From Mikania micrantha (Eukaryota > Streptophyta > Magnoliopsida > Asterales > Asteraceae): a stretch of DNA of 64,000 nucleotides. Under the pieces are notes generated by a model. It was not told where the DNA came from. It searched no databases and saw only the letters and a list, made by a program, of their open reading frames with translations. The DNA lies in NCBI GenBank assembly GCA_009363875.1, contig CM018683.1, forward strand, positions 61,210,981 through 61,274,980. Direction: 5' to 3'. The position numbers were made by a program, and so were the translations under genes. Positions 10,401 through 22,149 of this stretch are shown in pieces. The first letter of the stretch is position 1. Each line of letters opens with the position of its first letter.

Positions 10401-10919
10401 TTAATATTTGAATTCGCTAGACTTTTTTTATTTGTCTTGATTACCTTAATTCTTAGGTTTGCCTCTAAAAGAGCCCATTTTTTTCTCGCCCACAGAACCC
10501 AGAATATTTTTTGATTCTCGAGACTGGCTCTATATCGTGTGTGCTAGTCTTGTTGTGATTCCTGGTATCCTTGACCTACTCTTGCCCTAAAACATGAAAG
10601 GACACCTTAAGGTCTATTTTTGTTGAATGTTTGATGTGATGAATCATTAATGGTATTTTATACGTATTATATATTATACACTATATATTAAAAGGCATGA
10701 AATTAAATAGTAAAATTTTGTAATTTTAGACTTTTACTACAAAATGTTTTTTAACTTTTGAGAAGCAGTAAATAGTAAATTAGTGATGTTATGTTGTTTT
10801 AAATTTGACTATGAGAGATTTTTAAGTTTACAAGAACAACCTTACCCGGTATATTCTCACTTTTCAATAGGGATGGGATGAGATTGCACATGCCTGTGTC
10901 CTTTGCTACCTTTTACACG

Positions 10920-11530
10920 TAAGGAAAAAAGAGAGACATCATCATCACCATCAACCCTTTTCGTCTGATTCTTCAAGTTTCAGAGAGAAATGGTAAAAGC
11001 ATCATCATCATCTTCGATTCATCAACACTACTTTAGAAATCGATGCTTTTGATCATCTTTTCACTTTAATCGATTCTTAAATTAGAAAATAAAATCTTCG
11101 AGGTAAAACAGAATCCCTGGTAAGTTTCGTCAAACTGATTATGTGTTACTTAGTGGTTTGAAATCTCAAATCATTGTTTTTCTTAAAATTCTTTTCAATT
11201 CTCCTATTCTGAAGCATGAAAAGTGAGCTTGATATTCTATTTAGATTCTTTGTGTTATTTGGCAGGTAATCATGCTTCATGACTCTGGTTACTTTTGATA
11301 TGTTTGATGTGCGTATCCTCTGTTTTGCTGCAGGTGTCGTTGGCTATAGTGATTTACAATGCTTGATTCCATAATTCCATGTAAAATGCATTCATGGAAT
11401 ATATCTTCTTTATAGCAAAAAAATCTTGATATATATAGGTTGTATGCGACAACCAGTATCAGATCGTCCAACAATCCGTACGGTATGTGTACTTCCACCT
11501 TATACTATGTGTAAATACAATGTGAATAAC
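10920..11530 (+). other. possible 5' leader with splice-like sites of a broken gene
   Basis: A CT/CAT-rich leader-like stretch (10935-11010) is followed by a donor-like CCCTG|gtaagtttcg (about 11118) and an acceptor-like ttttgctgcag (about 11333). No convincing protein is encoded; the only frame from the ATG at 10990 is about 20 codons. It could be the 5' UTR of a gene interrupted by later insertions. Confidence 0.25.
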
Positions 11531-12182
11531 AGTTGTGTGACAACAGGACTAAGAAAACAAATAACAATTATAAGTATTTGAATGAAAATTTAAATACAAT
11601 AATACAACAATTCATGCGAAACGACAATGTGAGAAAAAATAACGAAAGCATATCAATTGCGATCTTATCTTCACAAATAAAAGAAATCATATGGCCGATA
11701 ATTTTATGAGTAAACAAGGTGGAATAAGTGTGATTATGTGCCATTAGGTGTGTTTAGTTGAGTCCGTCAGTGAGGAAATTCAATGCAAAACAGAAATTCA
11801 GTATCGTTTCGGAATAATAAACTGACAGTGTGTTTGCGTGGGTGACGATTCACACAAACATATATGTGGGTTTAACATTCTGAACGATGATCGAAAGGTA
11901 GAAAACAAAAATCAGAAAGTAAAGTCGTTGTCGTGTTCGTTCGGATGACGATTCGAACGTATACGCGCGATGGCGATACGATTTGATGAAACGGAATTGA
12001 TAAACGATTTTGTAATAATAAAATAAGAAAAAATAAATAGAAAATATTTATTAGGAATTACAACCTTAAAAAGAATTTAAGAAAACTATTTTAACAAATG
12101 ATCGTAAATCAAGCGTTACGTTATGAGAATGCGACGAGAACGTAAAACCGAACCACCGAAACAAACCCGAAACAAGACCGGG

Positions 12183-12190
12183 TATAAAAA
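12183..12190 (+). promoter_or_regulatory. TATA box of LTR family X copy 1
   Basis: TATAAAAA is followed about 45 bases later by a CTCCTCTCTCTTTC pyrimidine tract, a typical plant pol II start context. Confidence 0.45.
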
Positions 12191-12594
12191 CCCTAATTCA
12201 AGCATTTAACCTCATTATTATTCTACCCACCTCCTCTCTCTTTCTAACTCCTGTTCAAACTCTCTCTCACTAGAAAAACATCACAAAAACCTCCATATCT
12301 TCCACATTTCTTGACCAAATCACTCAAATTTGGTATCCATGCGAAGCTCTCAACATCACACGAAAGTACCAAGGATCGAGCTCGACATCCATCGAATCAG
12401 AGGTAAACTTAGCTGCAAGTTACGGGATTTTAGGGTTTTCTCCAAACCCCACAAACCGAAGTGTAGCCGGTTCTAAACACTTCTTTCTCAACCCCTACAT
12501 CTTTTGAACAAGTTTCCGCATACATACCTACCAAAAACCATCATGGATCTCGACTAAAACTCGAAATCATCATTTTGTTAGTTGAACTTCGTTC

Positions 12595-12790
12595 CATGCG
12601 AATGACTAGTTTGTATTGAGTGGTGCGAATGAGCTCAGGGACGAATGAAGACCTTCATTCGCATGGACTCAATCACCGAATGAGATGTCGGCTGAATGGC
12701 CTGTTCGCATGGGTTCCATTCGCAGGGATAACCCCAATTCGCATGAGTTCCATTCGCATGGGTAGACCTCATTCGGATTGACCGACCCAT
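12595..12790. repeat. CATTCGCATGG motif array in LTR family X
   Basis: CATTCG or its complement CGAATG recurs about ten times in under 200 bp, mainly as CATTCGCATGG. The corresponding zone of copy 2 (34795-35120) carries an even denser CATTCGG array. Confidence 0.7.
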
Positions 12791-13450
12791 CGCCCTAAGA
12801 CTTGAACATCATAACCTTGAGTCAACTCTATTTAGCAACCTATATCAAGTCAAATGTGATCACGAATTTACTACAAAGTTGATGTAACATCTTACTAAGT
12901 AAAAATAACAACATCTAAAACCTTTTGTAAGTTGTTAATTAGTAAGTTTTGTAACTTACTACTTATATTAACACATTCAAATAATGATAACCCTTTTTAA
13001 GTTAATACCTGGTGATATTCTAAGTTTAACATAAAAACCTAAGTTTTATACTTGGAAAATATTATGGGTCTTCAAAAATAATGCAATGTGTCAAGGTTAT
13101 GATTCTTGTCTAAAGTATATGGATAAGGGTACTCGAATATATCAATACTTAACCTAAAATTGGTTTAGTGTTAGTATATTACACTACAAGGGATTGAGGA
13201 CTAAACAATCAAAGACTATAAGTGTTAACAAACTTTAGGGTTAACTCACAAATTAATGACTTATACTTATATGTTACAAACAACATGGAGTTAAACACAG
13301 GATCGTGAATTCAACATCATTACAACAACAACAACAACAACAAGCGCGTGCATTTCTTGAGTCTTAGTCAACCACTACAACAACAAGGTGAATTCATACG
13401 CCCCTTTTCTAATATTTTGATTTTAAATGCGGGACTGAGAAACATGTTTA

Positions 13451-15560
13451 CTTAAAAGATTTTAGTGCAATATTCATTTATCATATGATATAGATAATAT
13501 TGATTTATCTTTATTATCACGTATCACTTATATGCAGCTTGTGTGCGTATGTCATGTTGAGATATCAGGGTTGAATCATGATAACATACCTTCATGAATT
13601 CATTAACACAATAGAATAACATAAGTTATAAGATTAAATCTTGTAACACTTTGTTATTAACACAATAGAATAACACAAGTTATTACCACTTTTTTGTTTA
13701 AAATTTTAGTGATAAAATAAAAATAAAATAAAAACCCAATCTTTAAAAACGAAACGTTTCTAATTAAAACATTTATGATGTATGTGTTAGCAAGGTCATG
13801 TTGAAAAGTCATTTGATTTATCAGTCAAGGTAACGACTACTTATGTGTAGTCCAGAATTTGATTAATAAATGCGTTTTACATAGAATTCCGAATTACAAG
13901 TGGAAATAACCAAAGGATTGATAACGTAGTAAATGTGCTCACAATGCTAAGTGATGACCCATTTGACTGTTAGGAAGTCAATAAGGATACACAAGGATGT
14001 TCAAATAATTTAGGGGCGTTCATACAGGATGCTAAAGTCTCAATTGTTGTTGCTGGATTATGCAAGTTACTACATGAAGAAATTAATATAATTGATATTA
14101 TTTTGATATTAGATAATGATTATGTTAATCTCACTGGTCTGGTTGGTGTAGGTTTTGCGCCTACACTGCTGAGAGTGAAATTATTTTGCAGCAACCTTAT
14201 GCCCTAAAGGCAATAACAGCCCAAATGTGAAACACATTTGTTAAGGCAATAACAGCCCAAATGTGTTCATCTATCCCCCAAACCCCACAAAGTATGATTA
14301 CACTGGGTACGTGTTGTTGTTGTATACATACATGCACACACGCGCGAATTGTTTTCCGTTAATCTGGACTGGGAATATATCAGTCATGAATTTTTAGATG
14401 AATTATTGAGTTGACTTTGGGCTTTCTCACTCCGTGGATCATTGTTTAGTTTTGTTAAATTATATATATGATAACTATATCGGTTTTGTTATTTTCATAA
14501 ATTCGTTTCAAGTAGACAAGTATAAATGGTTGGTCAAATCCTATTATTCAAAAACTGTTTCGTTACTTTGAATGAATTTAAGTTGATTTCCTAAACTAAT
14601 TTGGTTAATAATTACTAAATAGGTATTTAAATTACTATTTTTTTGTGTAATACTATAGCTTTGAAATAGTAATTGGGCTAATTTAGAGTAATTGGGCACC
14701 TATAGGGTCAATGCTTGCTACTGGAAATACTATTGTTTTGAAATCAGCTAAACAAACTCTTTAGTTAAGCTAATCGAATCATAGGCTTATATTGTGCTGC
14801 TTGAAATTCATTTGAGTATATATTTATGTTAGTGTTAGATAAACAAAACTCAATAAGTGAATAATCATGCTTCGATTTCAATCTAATGACTTTAGAAGTC
14901 TCATATATCAGTAATTTTGTTGTAAATGCAGCGATGATTTTAAGGAGAAAAATCATGTTTTGTTGTAAATGCAGGCTGTAAAGATGTAGGAATTGATTTT
15001 AATTTGCTTTTGACGGTCAATGCGATATAAACATTCAAGGCTTCAATTGGAATTAATTTTTATTATGAGAACAATTCACCTGACTCTGTTTTTTCAATTT
15101 GTGTGCAAAATTTTGTATCTATGACAGTATAATGCTAACATTTTTCCTGTTCCCATCCCATTTCACTTAGAATTTGTAGAAATTTTCGTCTTAGTACAAA
15201 ACAATGGAAAAAAAATGCGGCACCTATGTATCTTAGGTCGGTTGGGTAGATGTGATTGATTGATGTTTATAATAGCCGTTCAGCAACAAAAGCCAACTGA
15301 TGACTTTGCAAATTCATTTTGTTATGAATTTTGTTGAAGTTTGATATCATTGTTACTTAGTTCTCATAAATTTGTGGTGAATTCAACTGGCTATAGGTAA
15401 TTTCATTCTAAAAATGGTGTAGATTTGATTGATGTGATGTTTAAAATAGCACATTTGGCATAGAAATGAACTGATAAATATTCTTGGAGCAATGCTTTAG
15501 TTTATACTCATTGTTTAATATTGTCCTAATAAAATTAATTATTTATTTTTTGTCAAATTT
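13451..15560. other. intergenic or intron-like DNA
   Basis: AT-rich with scattered acceptor-like TTTTGCAG and AATGCAG (14190, 14931, 14975) but no coding exon I can support. A short phrase (ggcaataacagcccaaatgtg) occurs twice at about 14207 and 14244. It could be introns of the same lost gene as the pieces at 10920 and 15566. Confidence 0.35.
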
Positions 15561-15565
15561 TAAAG

Positions 15566-15639
15566 GTTACTACAATGGTTATGGCAGCATGGAGAGAAAT
15601 TTGTATATAAATCCTGGAATGGACTTTCATGGGGGTATG
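15566..15639 (+). other. exon-like 74-bp fragment
   Basis: The segment is bounded by a pyrimidine-rich acceptor ending TTTTAAAG and a donor ATG|GTGAGT. It encodes a Tyr/Gly/Met-rich peptide, YYNGYGSMERNLYINPGMDF and onward. The composition is loosely like the N-terminal region of plant YTH-domain proteins, but the match is too weak to name. A hAT element lies 30 bp downstream, so this would be an exon-intron border of a disrupted gene. Confidence 0.3.
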
Positions 15640-15970
15640 GTGAGTTACAAATCTTTAGCTTTTGATATTAGAGGTGGCCATCCAAACCGGTTCCAGGGCC
15701 CGACCCGGACCCGGACCGGAACCGGAACCGGAACCGGAACCGGTTCCTACCCGGTATTTTCAAGAACCGGTTGGTACCTGGTAATACCCGAAAGTTCGGA
15801 CCTGGTTCCACGTTTTTACTTCCCGGACCCGAACCGGAACCGGTTCCTACCCGGAACCGGTTGGAACCGGTTATAGCCGTTAGAACGAATATGAACATTG
15901 GAGATCAATTTCTAGCCGTTTTGTGACCGTTTGGAGCTTGAAACTAGCCGTTTTTAACCCCCTAAACTAG

Positions 15971-15978
15971 TATAAATA
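15971..15978 (+). promoter_or_regulatory. TATA box of the hAT transposase
   Basis: TATAAATA lies 183 bases upstream of the transposase ATG at 16154, at the inner edge of the GC-rich subterminal repeats. Confidence 0.55.
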
Positions 15979-16153
15979 GGTATTGGGTGGTATGGAGTGA
16001 TCACACAACTCAAAACGCAATCCCGAACGCGAAAAACGCAAAAAAGCGCTCTTTATACGCGCTTGTTTAGTCTCCGTCTCTCGTTTTGGTTTTTCGTTTT
16101 CTCGTTTCATACTCTAAAGTCTCAATACTCTTTATAAATTTCCCTTTATTATC

Positions 16154-18241
16154 ATGGATGCTTCACATTCTTCGGTCGGTCAAGGTTCCAACACCGAACC
16201 ATCATTTGTTCGTGTTATTGAACACAATCGGAACCCGAAGATATGGTGCAATTGGGATTTGGTTGAGCTTAGTGATGGTTCTATAAAAGCTCGTTGCAAG
16301 TTTGTGGAATATATTTAGGGAAAGAATCAAATTCGAATTTGAAGAAACACATCACCAAACCGTTTTGCAAGGCGTTGAAAAGGATCCCGAGTCCCAACAA
16401 ACGCAAATGGATTTTCAAGGTGGAATATTTAATTATGACCTTGATTGGGTTCGGGATCGAATGGCGAAGTTTGTGATTCAAGAGGCGTTGCCGTTTAGCC
16501 ATTTCGACAACCCTCGGTTAACAAACATGATTCGGGAGACGCTTCAACCACGCTACACCCACGTAAGTCGACAAACTCTTAGACGTTATTGTTTAAAGAT
16601 GTGGAAAAATGTCAAACAAGAACTAGTTGCATATTTTGAAAATTTAAATACGGGGGTTAACTTAACTAGTGATGTTTGGTCGGCTCCACATAATCTACCC
16701 GAATCCTACATTTGCGTCACCGCTCATTGGGTAGAACCGGCATCATGGATAATGATGAAACACACCATTACTTTTGAACTTTTTTCTTATTCACATACCG
16801 GTGACCTTTTATTTCGAATTTTAGATTATGTAATAACGTCGTTTAAGTTAGAAAAAAAATATTTTCAATGGCATTTGATAACGCTTCATACAATACGACG
16901 ACAATTGATAAATTAAAACTAAAATATTTGCCGTTATGTAATGGTATATTTTTTCACTTAAGATGTGTTGCACATATAATAAATTTAATTGTGCAAGACG
17001 GTCTTGGCACTGATGATGTTACAACATTTATAAACGTTTGTAGACAAATGCTACATGATATTTTTAAAAAAGAGTAGGAAACGACATATGGCATATAGGA
17101 AATTTTGTAAAGATACGGGGAGGGTTGCTTTGGGTGCAAATTTGGATGTACCTCATAGATGGAATTTCACTTGCCTAATGCTTGAAAGTGATTTACGACA
17201 AAAAAATACTTTGCAAATGGTTCACGCAAGTCTCGTCGACCGGGGTTATGTCGACGCATTTTTGGATAGTTCTTGAGATAATATCCAATTATTATCTGAA
17301 TTTATTGGATTTTTAAATCAACTACTAAACTATCTGAGACTTATTACCCGACTAGTTCTTTGGTCCTTTCGGAGTTATTTTTAATGGTTACAAACTTGAA
17401 AAATTTTGAAAATAAAAATGAAATGTTTTCTAAAATGATATTACTGATGCGAAATAAATTACTAAAGTATTTTCTTGACTTACCACCCATTTTTACTTGC
17501 GCAGCCGCTTTAAACCCAATTTTAAATGTTACGGGGGTTGAATGGTTGATAGACGAAATTTATGACGCTCTTGACATACACGAGATATACCCAAGCTTTT
17601 CAACCGAAGCAAAAAATGTTTTTACTAATAATATACAATCTATGTATGACTTTTATTTGATTAAATATGGTGGAAACATACATATGCCCACCCCTGGTTC
17701 CTCATCAAGTTCGAGTGCTTCTCGAGCACGAGATCCGATGGTTAACCTATTGAATACGGTTCGAAACATCACGGCTAAACGTCAAAGAGGTAATACCCCT
17801 TCAAGCGAACTCGGCCGGTATAGTGGTACGGATTACTCATCTGATATGACGGCCGAGTCATATCGCAATTTTGATATTTTGGCTTGGTGGAAAGCAAAAA
17901 AATCCGAGTTTTCGATTCTTGCAGCCATGGCCCGTGATTTACTAACTGTCCAAGCTTCCACGGTAGCTTCAGAATCTGCATTTTCTCTTAGTGGCAGGGT
18001 CTTGTCGTTAAGAAGAACAAAACTCACTCCCGAGTCGGTAGAAATGTGCATATGTTTAAAGGATCATTTGGACTCGATCGATCGTATTCAAGATCAAACA
18101 ACCCTTGTAGATGAAACATCCATTGAAGTAAAAGTACATGACGAAGAAGTTGAAGAAGGCTTATCACCCGGCCTATCAGACGAAGAACTCGCATTTGAAG
18201 CTAACTTCAGTCGTTCGCAACAAAACGATACAAATCTTTGA
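16154..18241 (+). pseudogene. hAT transposase (BED zinc finger, hAT C-terminal dimerisation), frameshifted
   Basis: From the ATG at 16154 the frame encodes MDASHSSVGQGSN and a BED-finger start, then hits TAG at 16316 after a one-base deletion near 16300; the next frame supplies the CxxC and the SNLKKHITKPFC part of the finger. Later hAT segments are spread over further frames: DWVRDRMAKF to FKLEKKYFQ (16440-16866), FDNASYNTTTIDKLKLKYLP to DIFKKE (16870-17077), VPHRWNFTCLMLESDLRQ (17150-17210), and from 17360 one 293-codon frame with the dimerisation domain (FDILAWWKAKKSEF to MCICLKDHL, about 17870-18070). At least four frame breaks and an internal stop make it inactive. The family acts in the nucleus, binding element ends and cutting DNA through an RNase H-like fold. 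Confidence 0.92.
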
Positions 18242-18359
18242 TTTTAATGTTTTATTAGTTTTTTGTAACTTTTCTTTTGTTTTTAAACTACTTAAAATAA
18301 TTAATGAATTTATGTTTGTTTTTAACATTTGTTATTATCAACCAATTCATAACTTTTAA

Positions 18360-18800
18360 TACAAAAATTAATAAAACCCTAATAAAACCTTAAACAAATA
18401 AAACCTAAACCTTAAACAAATCAAACCAAATAAAAAACTAATCAAACCTTTAACTAATAATTAATTAAACCTTAATAAAACCTTAAACAAATCAAACCTA
18501 ATAAAACCTTAAACTTATCAAACATTTAACTAATAATTAATTAATAAACCCTAATTAAACCTTAAACAAATCAAACCTAAACCTTAAACTAATCAATCCT
18601 GACACTATTAATTAATAAAACACTATTAAAACCTTACACTAATCAAATTAAATAATAGTTTAAGGTTTATTTGTTTAAGGTTTTATCTTTGATTTGTTTA
18701 AGGTTTTTATTAATAAGTTTAAGGTTTTATTAAGTTTATTAATTATTAGTTTAAGGTTTTATTAGGGTTTATAAATTATTAGTTTATAGTTTAAGAAAAA
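18360..18800. repeat. inverted arrays of AAACCTTAAAC / GTTTAAGGTTT in the hAT 3' region
   Basis: About 280 bp of (T)AATAAAACCTTAAACAAATC-type repeats is followed by about 130 bp of their reverse complement, so the arms can pair. It lies between the transposase stop and the GC-rich 3' subterminal repeats. It probably formed by tandem growth after inversion. Confidence 0.7.
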
Positions 18801-18974
18801 AAAAACAAGTGGAACCGGTTTAGGACCCTACCCTAACCGGGTACACCGAATAGGGTTCTTTGTGAGTGGAACCGGTTCGGATCTTGGGTGGAACCGATTT
18901 GGAGGAACCGATGGGGCTCAGGAACCGGTTCTGGTTCTTGAAAAAAAACCAGTTTGGTCACCTCTATTTGATAT

Positions 18975-19700
18975 GATAGTTCTTATAAGTCTTAAATCAA
19001 ATGCGTGACCTTATGTATCACTATATGGTTTATGTATAATATGTTAATTGTTATTGGTGTCCTCATTGGTGGAGCATTTTGCATGTGTATTAGGCATTTC
19101 TTTAATCTCATAGTCACGAGAGATAACATTGATGCTTGTATTTCTAATGAACTAATTGTTATTGGTGTCACTTGACGTTATCTTTAATTTTTTATAAAAA
19201 TGTGCCAAATAATGTTACAAACATGTAAAAAATAACAAAAAAAACGGTTTTTACATGGTTTTCATAACAAGAAGCGGTTTTCAAATTATTTATACCCTAT
19301 ACATAAATATATACATATATATGTATGTATACATGTTAATCTTGATCCATAACAAGATAAATGGATAAAATTGGGTAAACAATTATTGCATTTTGGGTTA
19401 TAATGTGTAACATTATGACATAGCGTGGGTTGAGATATGTAACAGTTTAACACAAAGCGGGTCAAGATGAAAAATTTAAAAACCATGCGAATATAATGGA
19501 TTCAATGGGTAAATATGATTAATGATATATTTAATAAGAAAATCATTAAAAATTATTCAAATAAACTATTTTTTAATTACAACTCATTTTAACTTGAGAA
19601 AAATTCGCCTTGACCCACACATATCCTAACCCGCATCCGTTCTGACCCGTTACCCAACACAACCCGCCCATTTTGCCAGGCATATATGTATGTGTGTGTG
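18975..19700. other. intergenic, with a family-A MITE fragment (19185-19302)
   Basis: The phrase GGTTTTCATAACAAGAAGCGG to TTATTTATACCCTATA matches the right arm of family-A elements (compare 21508-21632 and 56560-56610). No gene is visible. A TG dinucleotide run lies at about 19690. Confidence 0.5.
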
Positions 19701-20345
19701 TGTGTGTCTATAAGTTAATACATTTGTAACTAAAAATGTTTTGAGTTAAATCATTAGCAATGCTACAAACTTAAAAAAGAAGAAAAAAAATCAAAACAAA
19801 ATTATTAAAAAAATTAATAGGTTTAAAATGTATATTATATATAATATATACGGGTTTGATCTACTAAGAAGAGATTTTTGCCTAAGAACACTAAGGAACA
19901 ATAGGAGTTTGACGTATGATATGCAAAAAATATAAAAACAAAAACTCTTACACAAAAAAAAAATCCAGTACAAAAAAAGTAAAAAAAATCAAAAATATAG
20001 TAAAAAATCCTGTAAATAAATATGAAAATCTAGTACAAAAAAGTAAAAAAAATAAAAATCTAGTAAGAAATCAAGTAAAAAATATAAAAAATCAGTACAA
20101 AAAAATAAAAAAATAACAAATCCAGTAAAAAATTTGAAAATACAGTACACAAAAAGTTAACAAATAAAAAATCTAGTAAAAATATAAAAATACAGTACAA
20201 AAAAGTAAAAATTCAATACAAAAAATAAAAAATAGTAAAAAAAAAACAATAATATAGTAAAAAACAACAAAAAATAAGTAAAATACACAACAAAAAAGAA
20301 ATCTAATACAAAAATAAAAATAAAAATGTAGTACAAAAAATAAAT
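19700..20345. repeat. A-rich degenerate repeats; duplicated flank of the resistance gene
   Basis: CAATGCTACAAACTTAAAAA to AATTAATAGGTTTAAAATGT (19758-19830) recurs at 22187-22262 and, more diverged, at 48845-48915. It is followed by irregular AAAATCCAGTACAAAAAAGT-type repeats to about 20340, again as in 22330-22510. Small lysine/asparagine-rich frames here are composition artefacts. Confidence 0.65.
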
Positions 20346-20527
20346 GTTATAGCTAAATTATTATGTCACATACAAACTAATTAATTCTTATAAAAACGTC
20401 TACTCTTATTTGATATTTTCTCATAATACCCAAAAAGATTAGAAACTAAACGGATTATAATTAAAACATCATAGAATTAAGAAGAGGCCGGTGACTTTTA
20501 TCGACGCTATAATAGAAAAAAGAGTAA

Positions 20528-20998
20528 GGGTTGTTTGGTAGCATTTGAATGGATCTGAATGGGTCTGAATGGTTCAGACTGTTTGTTTCACGAAAAAACC
20601 CACATTTGAATGAAACCAAATGTCTCAATGAAGGTATGAACCATTCAGACTTGTATGTGTCTGAATGATTCATACGTGAAGGAAAGGAAGAGCGTGTCTG
20701 AATGATTTAGACGTGAAGTAAAGGAAGAGCGTTGGGTCTGGTCGACCAAACCTCCGCTCACTCGCTCGACTGTACCGCAGGCCACACCGAACGGGTGGAA
20801 CCTCGAATGGGTGGGGGCTGTGGTGGAACCTCGAATGGTTAGGGTTTTTAACAAAAAAAAAAGATTTTTTTTATTTTTATTCAGATGTGCAACCAAACAT
20901 TTTTAACCGGTTTAGCACTTGATGGTTCCGACCTTCTTAATTATTCAGATATCTTAACCATTAATGACTTAATGATTCAGACCCAACCAAACGACCTT
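20528..20998. mobile_element. PIF/Harbinger-like MITE with ATTCAGA repeats, copy 1
   Basis: The ends GGGTTGTTTGGTAGCATTTG and, in reverse complement, AAGGTCGTTTGGTTGGGTC are flanked by TAA (20525-20527 and 20999-21001), a 3-bp duplication typical of Harbinger. Subterminal (T)CTGAATG/CATTCAGA repeats fill both sides. Related copies are at 51549-52720 and 55395-55977, with a remnant near 6563. Confidence 0.7.
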
Positions 20999-21000
20999 TA

Positions 21001-21080
21001 AGTTTATTTTTAGAATTGAAGATATTTTTCCATTTTGGGACCTAAGTACGAAACTTGCTTTTTCAACGAAACAATTTGTT
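21001..21080 (+). repeat. duplicated promoter fragment of the TNL gene (copy 1)
   Basis: AAGTTTATTTTTAGAATTGAAGATAT...CCATTTTGGGACCTAAGTACGAAACTTGCTTTTTCAACGAAA is parallel to 22503-22585 just upstream of the TNL gene. The coding region does not follow here. Confidence 0.65.
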
Positions 21081-21507
21081 GTAATGCCTAAATTTACTTA
21101 AATTTGTTGCGTTGCCTAAACCCACATTTTAAAAACCAAAAGGAACAAAAATAAAGAGCAGATTTTCAGCGTATGAACTTGCTAGATTGGTAACACATGA
21201 CGATTTTGAGTGTGAAATTACAACAATCATAAAAAACAAAACAAACCTTAACCAAATTCAGTTCATAATTCCACACTCTTCAAAAACACATCACGACAAG
21301 TAGTCCAAAGAACTGCTATGACACATTTTTTTTTACATATTTGCAACATTAGTATTTGACAGATTTTTATAAAAAAAAGCACCAAGTGGATTTAATTTTT
21401 TTTATAAATCTACGTAAATTATACGTAACATCTTCGCGCATCGTTACATATGTTTTACTTCGATTTACAAAATATTTTAATAAAAAATCCACTCGACATT
21501 TTTTAAC

Positions 21508-21631
21508 TTTTTATAAAAATGTGCTAAATAATGTTAAAAACATGTAAAAACAAATAGTTTTTACATGATTTTTATATGATTTTCATACTAAGAAGTGATT
21601 TTTAGATTATTTATACCCTAAACATACATAC

Positions 21632-21632
<1 letters not shown>
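21508..21632. mobile_element. family-A MITE fragment
   Basis: It has the TTTTCATACTAAGAAGTGAT and TTATTTATACCCTAAACATA right-arm phrases. It ends in a TA microsatellite, on whose other side lies a family-B element. Confidence 0.5.
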
Positions 21633-21661
<29 letters not shown>

Positions 21662-21662
<1 letters not shown>

Positions 21663-22061
21663 GGGGAATGATCAAATAATAACCCTCCCTTATTGCGAGA
21701 ACCCTCGTTAACCCCGCATTTTTTGCCCGAATCTTTGTTTTTTATTTTTCATGGTTTTTGTTATACATAAATAGGGGGGTTTCTTTTTTGTGTTTTTGCT
21801 AATTCATCACCGTTTAGAAATTATTTACAACCGTAAGTAGGTGTAAGTTGCTTACATTTCACCAAATGTAAGCAACTTACACCTACTTACGGTTGTAAAT
21901 AATTTCTAAACGGTGATGAATTAGCAAAAACACAAAAAAGAAACCCCCCCTATTTATGTATAACAAAAACCATGAAAAATAAAAAACAAAGATTCGGGCA
22001 AAAAATGCCGGGTTAACGAGGGTTCTCGCAATAAGGGAGGGTTAACAAAGGAACCATCCCC

Positions 22062-22062
<1 letters not shown>
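21662..22062. mobile_element. foldback MITE, family B, copy 2
   Basis: A nearly perfect palindrome of about 400 bp: the left arm starts GGGGAATGATCAAATAATAA and the right arm ends AACCATCCCCTATATA. The centre is at about 21860 (TAAGTTGCTTACATTTCACC). It is flanked on both sides by TA microsatellites (about 21636-21661 and 22046-22148). Confidence 0.85.
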
Positions 22063-22146
<84 letters not shown>

Positions 22147-22148
22147 TA
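22063..22148. repeat. (TA)n microsatellite with regular TACATA interruptions
   Basis: About 85 bp of TATATA broken by ACA at intervals. It borders the family-B MITE. Confidence 0.85.
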
Positions 22149-22149
22149 G

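Larger units (their letters stand above)
11780..13450 (+). repeat. degenerate LTR-like sequence (family X, copy 1)
   Basis: It is collinear with 33960-36110: a shared phrase GTGACGATTC.AACG(T/A)ATACGCGCGA (11945 and 34125), a TATA or CT-rich start, an array of CATTCG motifs, and near the end CCCCTTTTCTAATATTTTG.TTT.AAA.GCGGG.CTGAGAA.CATG. Edges are not defined and no target duplication was found. Shared order without coding suggests an LTR of a large Ty3/gypsy family. Confidence 0.55.
15669..18966 (+). mobile_element. hAT (Ac-like) DNA transposon, complete ends
   Basis: The terminal inverted repeats are TAGAGGTGGCCATCCAAACC at the left and TAGAGGTGACCAAACTGG (reverse complement) at the right. 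The flanking 8-bp direct repeats TTTGATAT (15661-15668 and 18967-18974) are identical. Subterminal DNA at both ends is packed with ACCGG/GGTTCC motifs. A TATA box (15971) precedes a transposase frame. The 3,298-bp length is normal for autonomous hAT elements, but the transposase is frameshifted, so this copy should move only if a transposase is supplied in trans. Confidence 0.93.
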
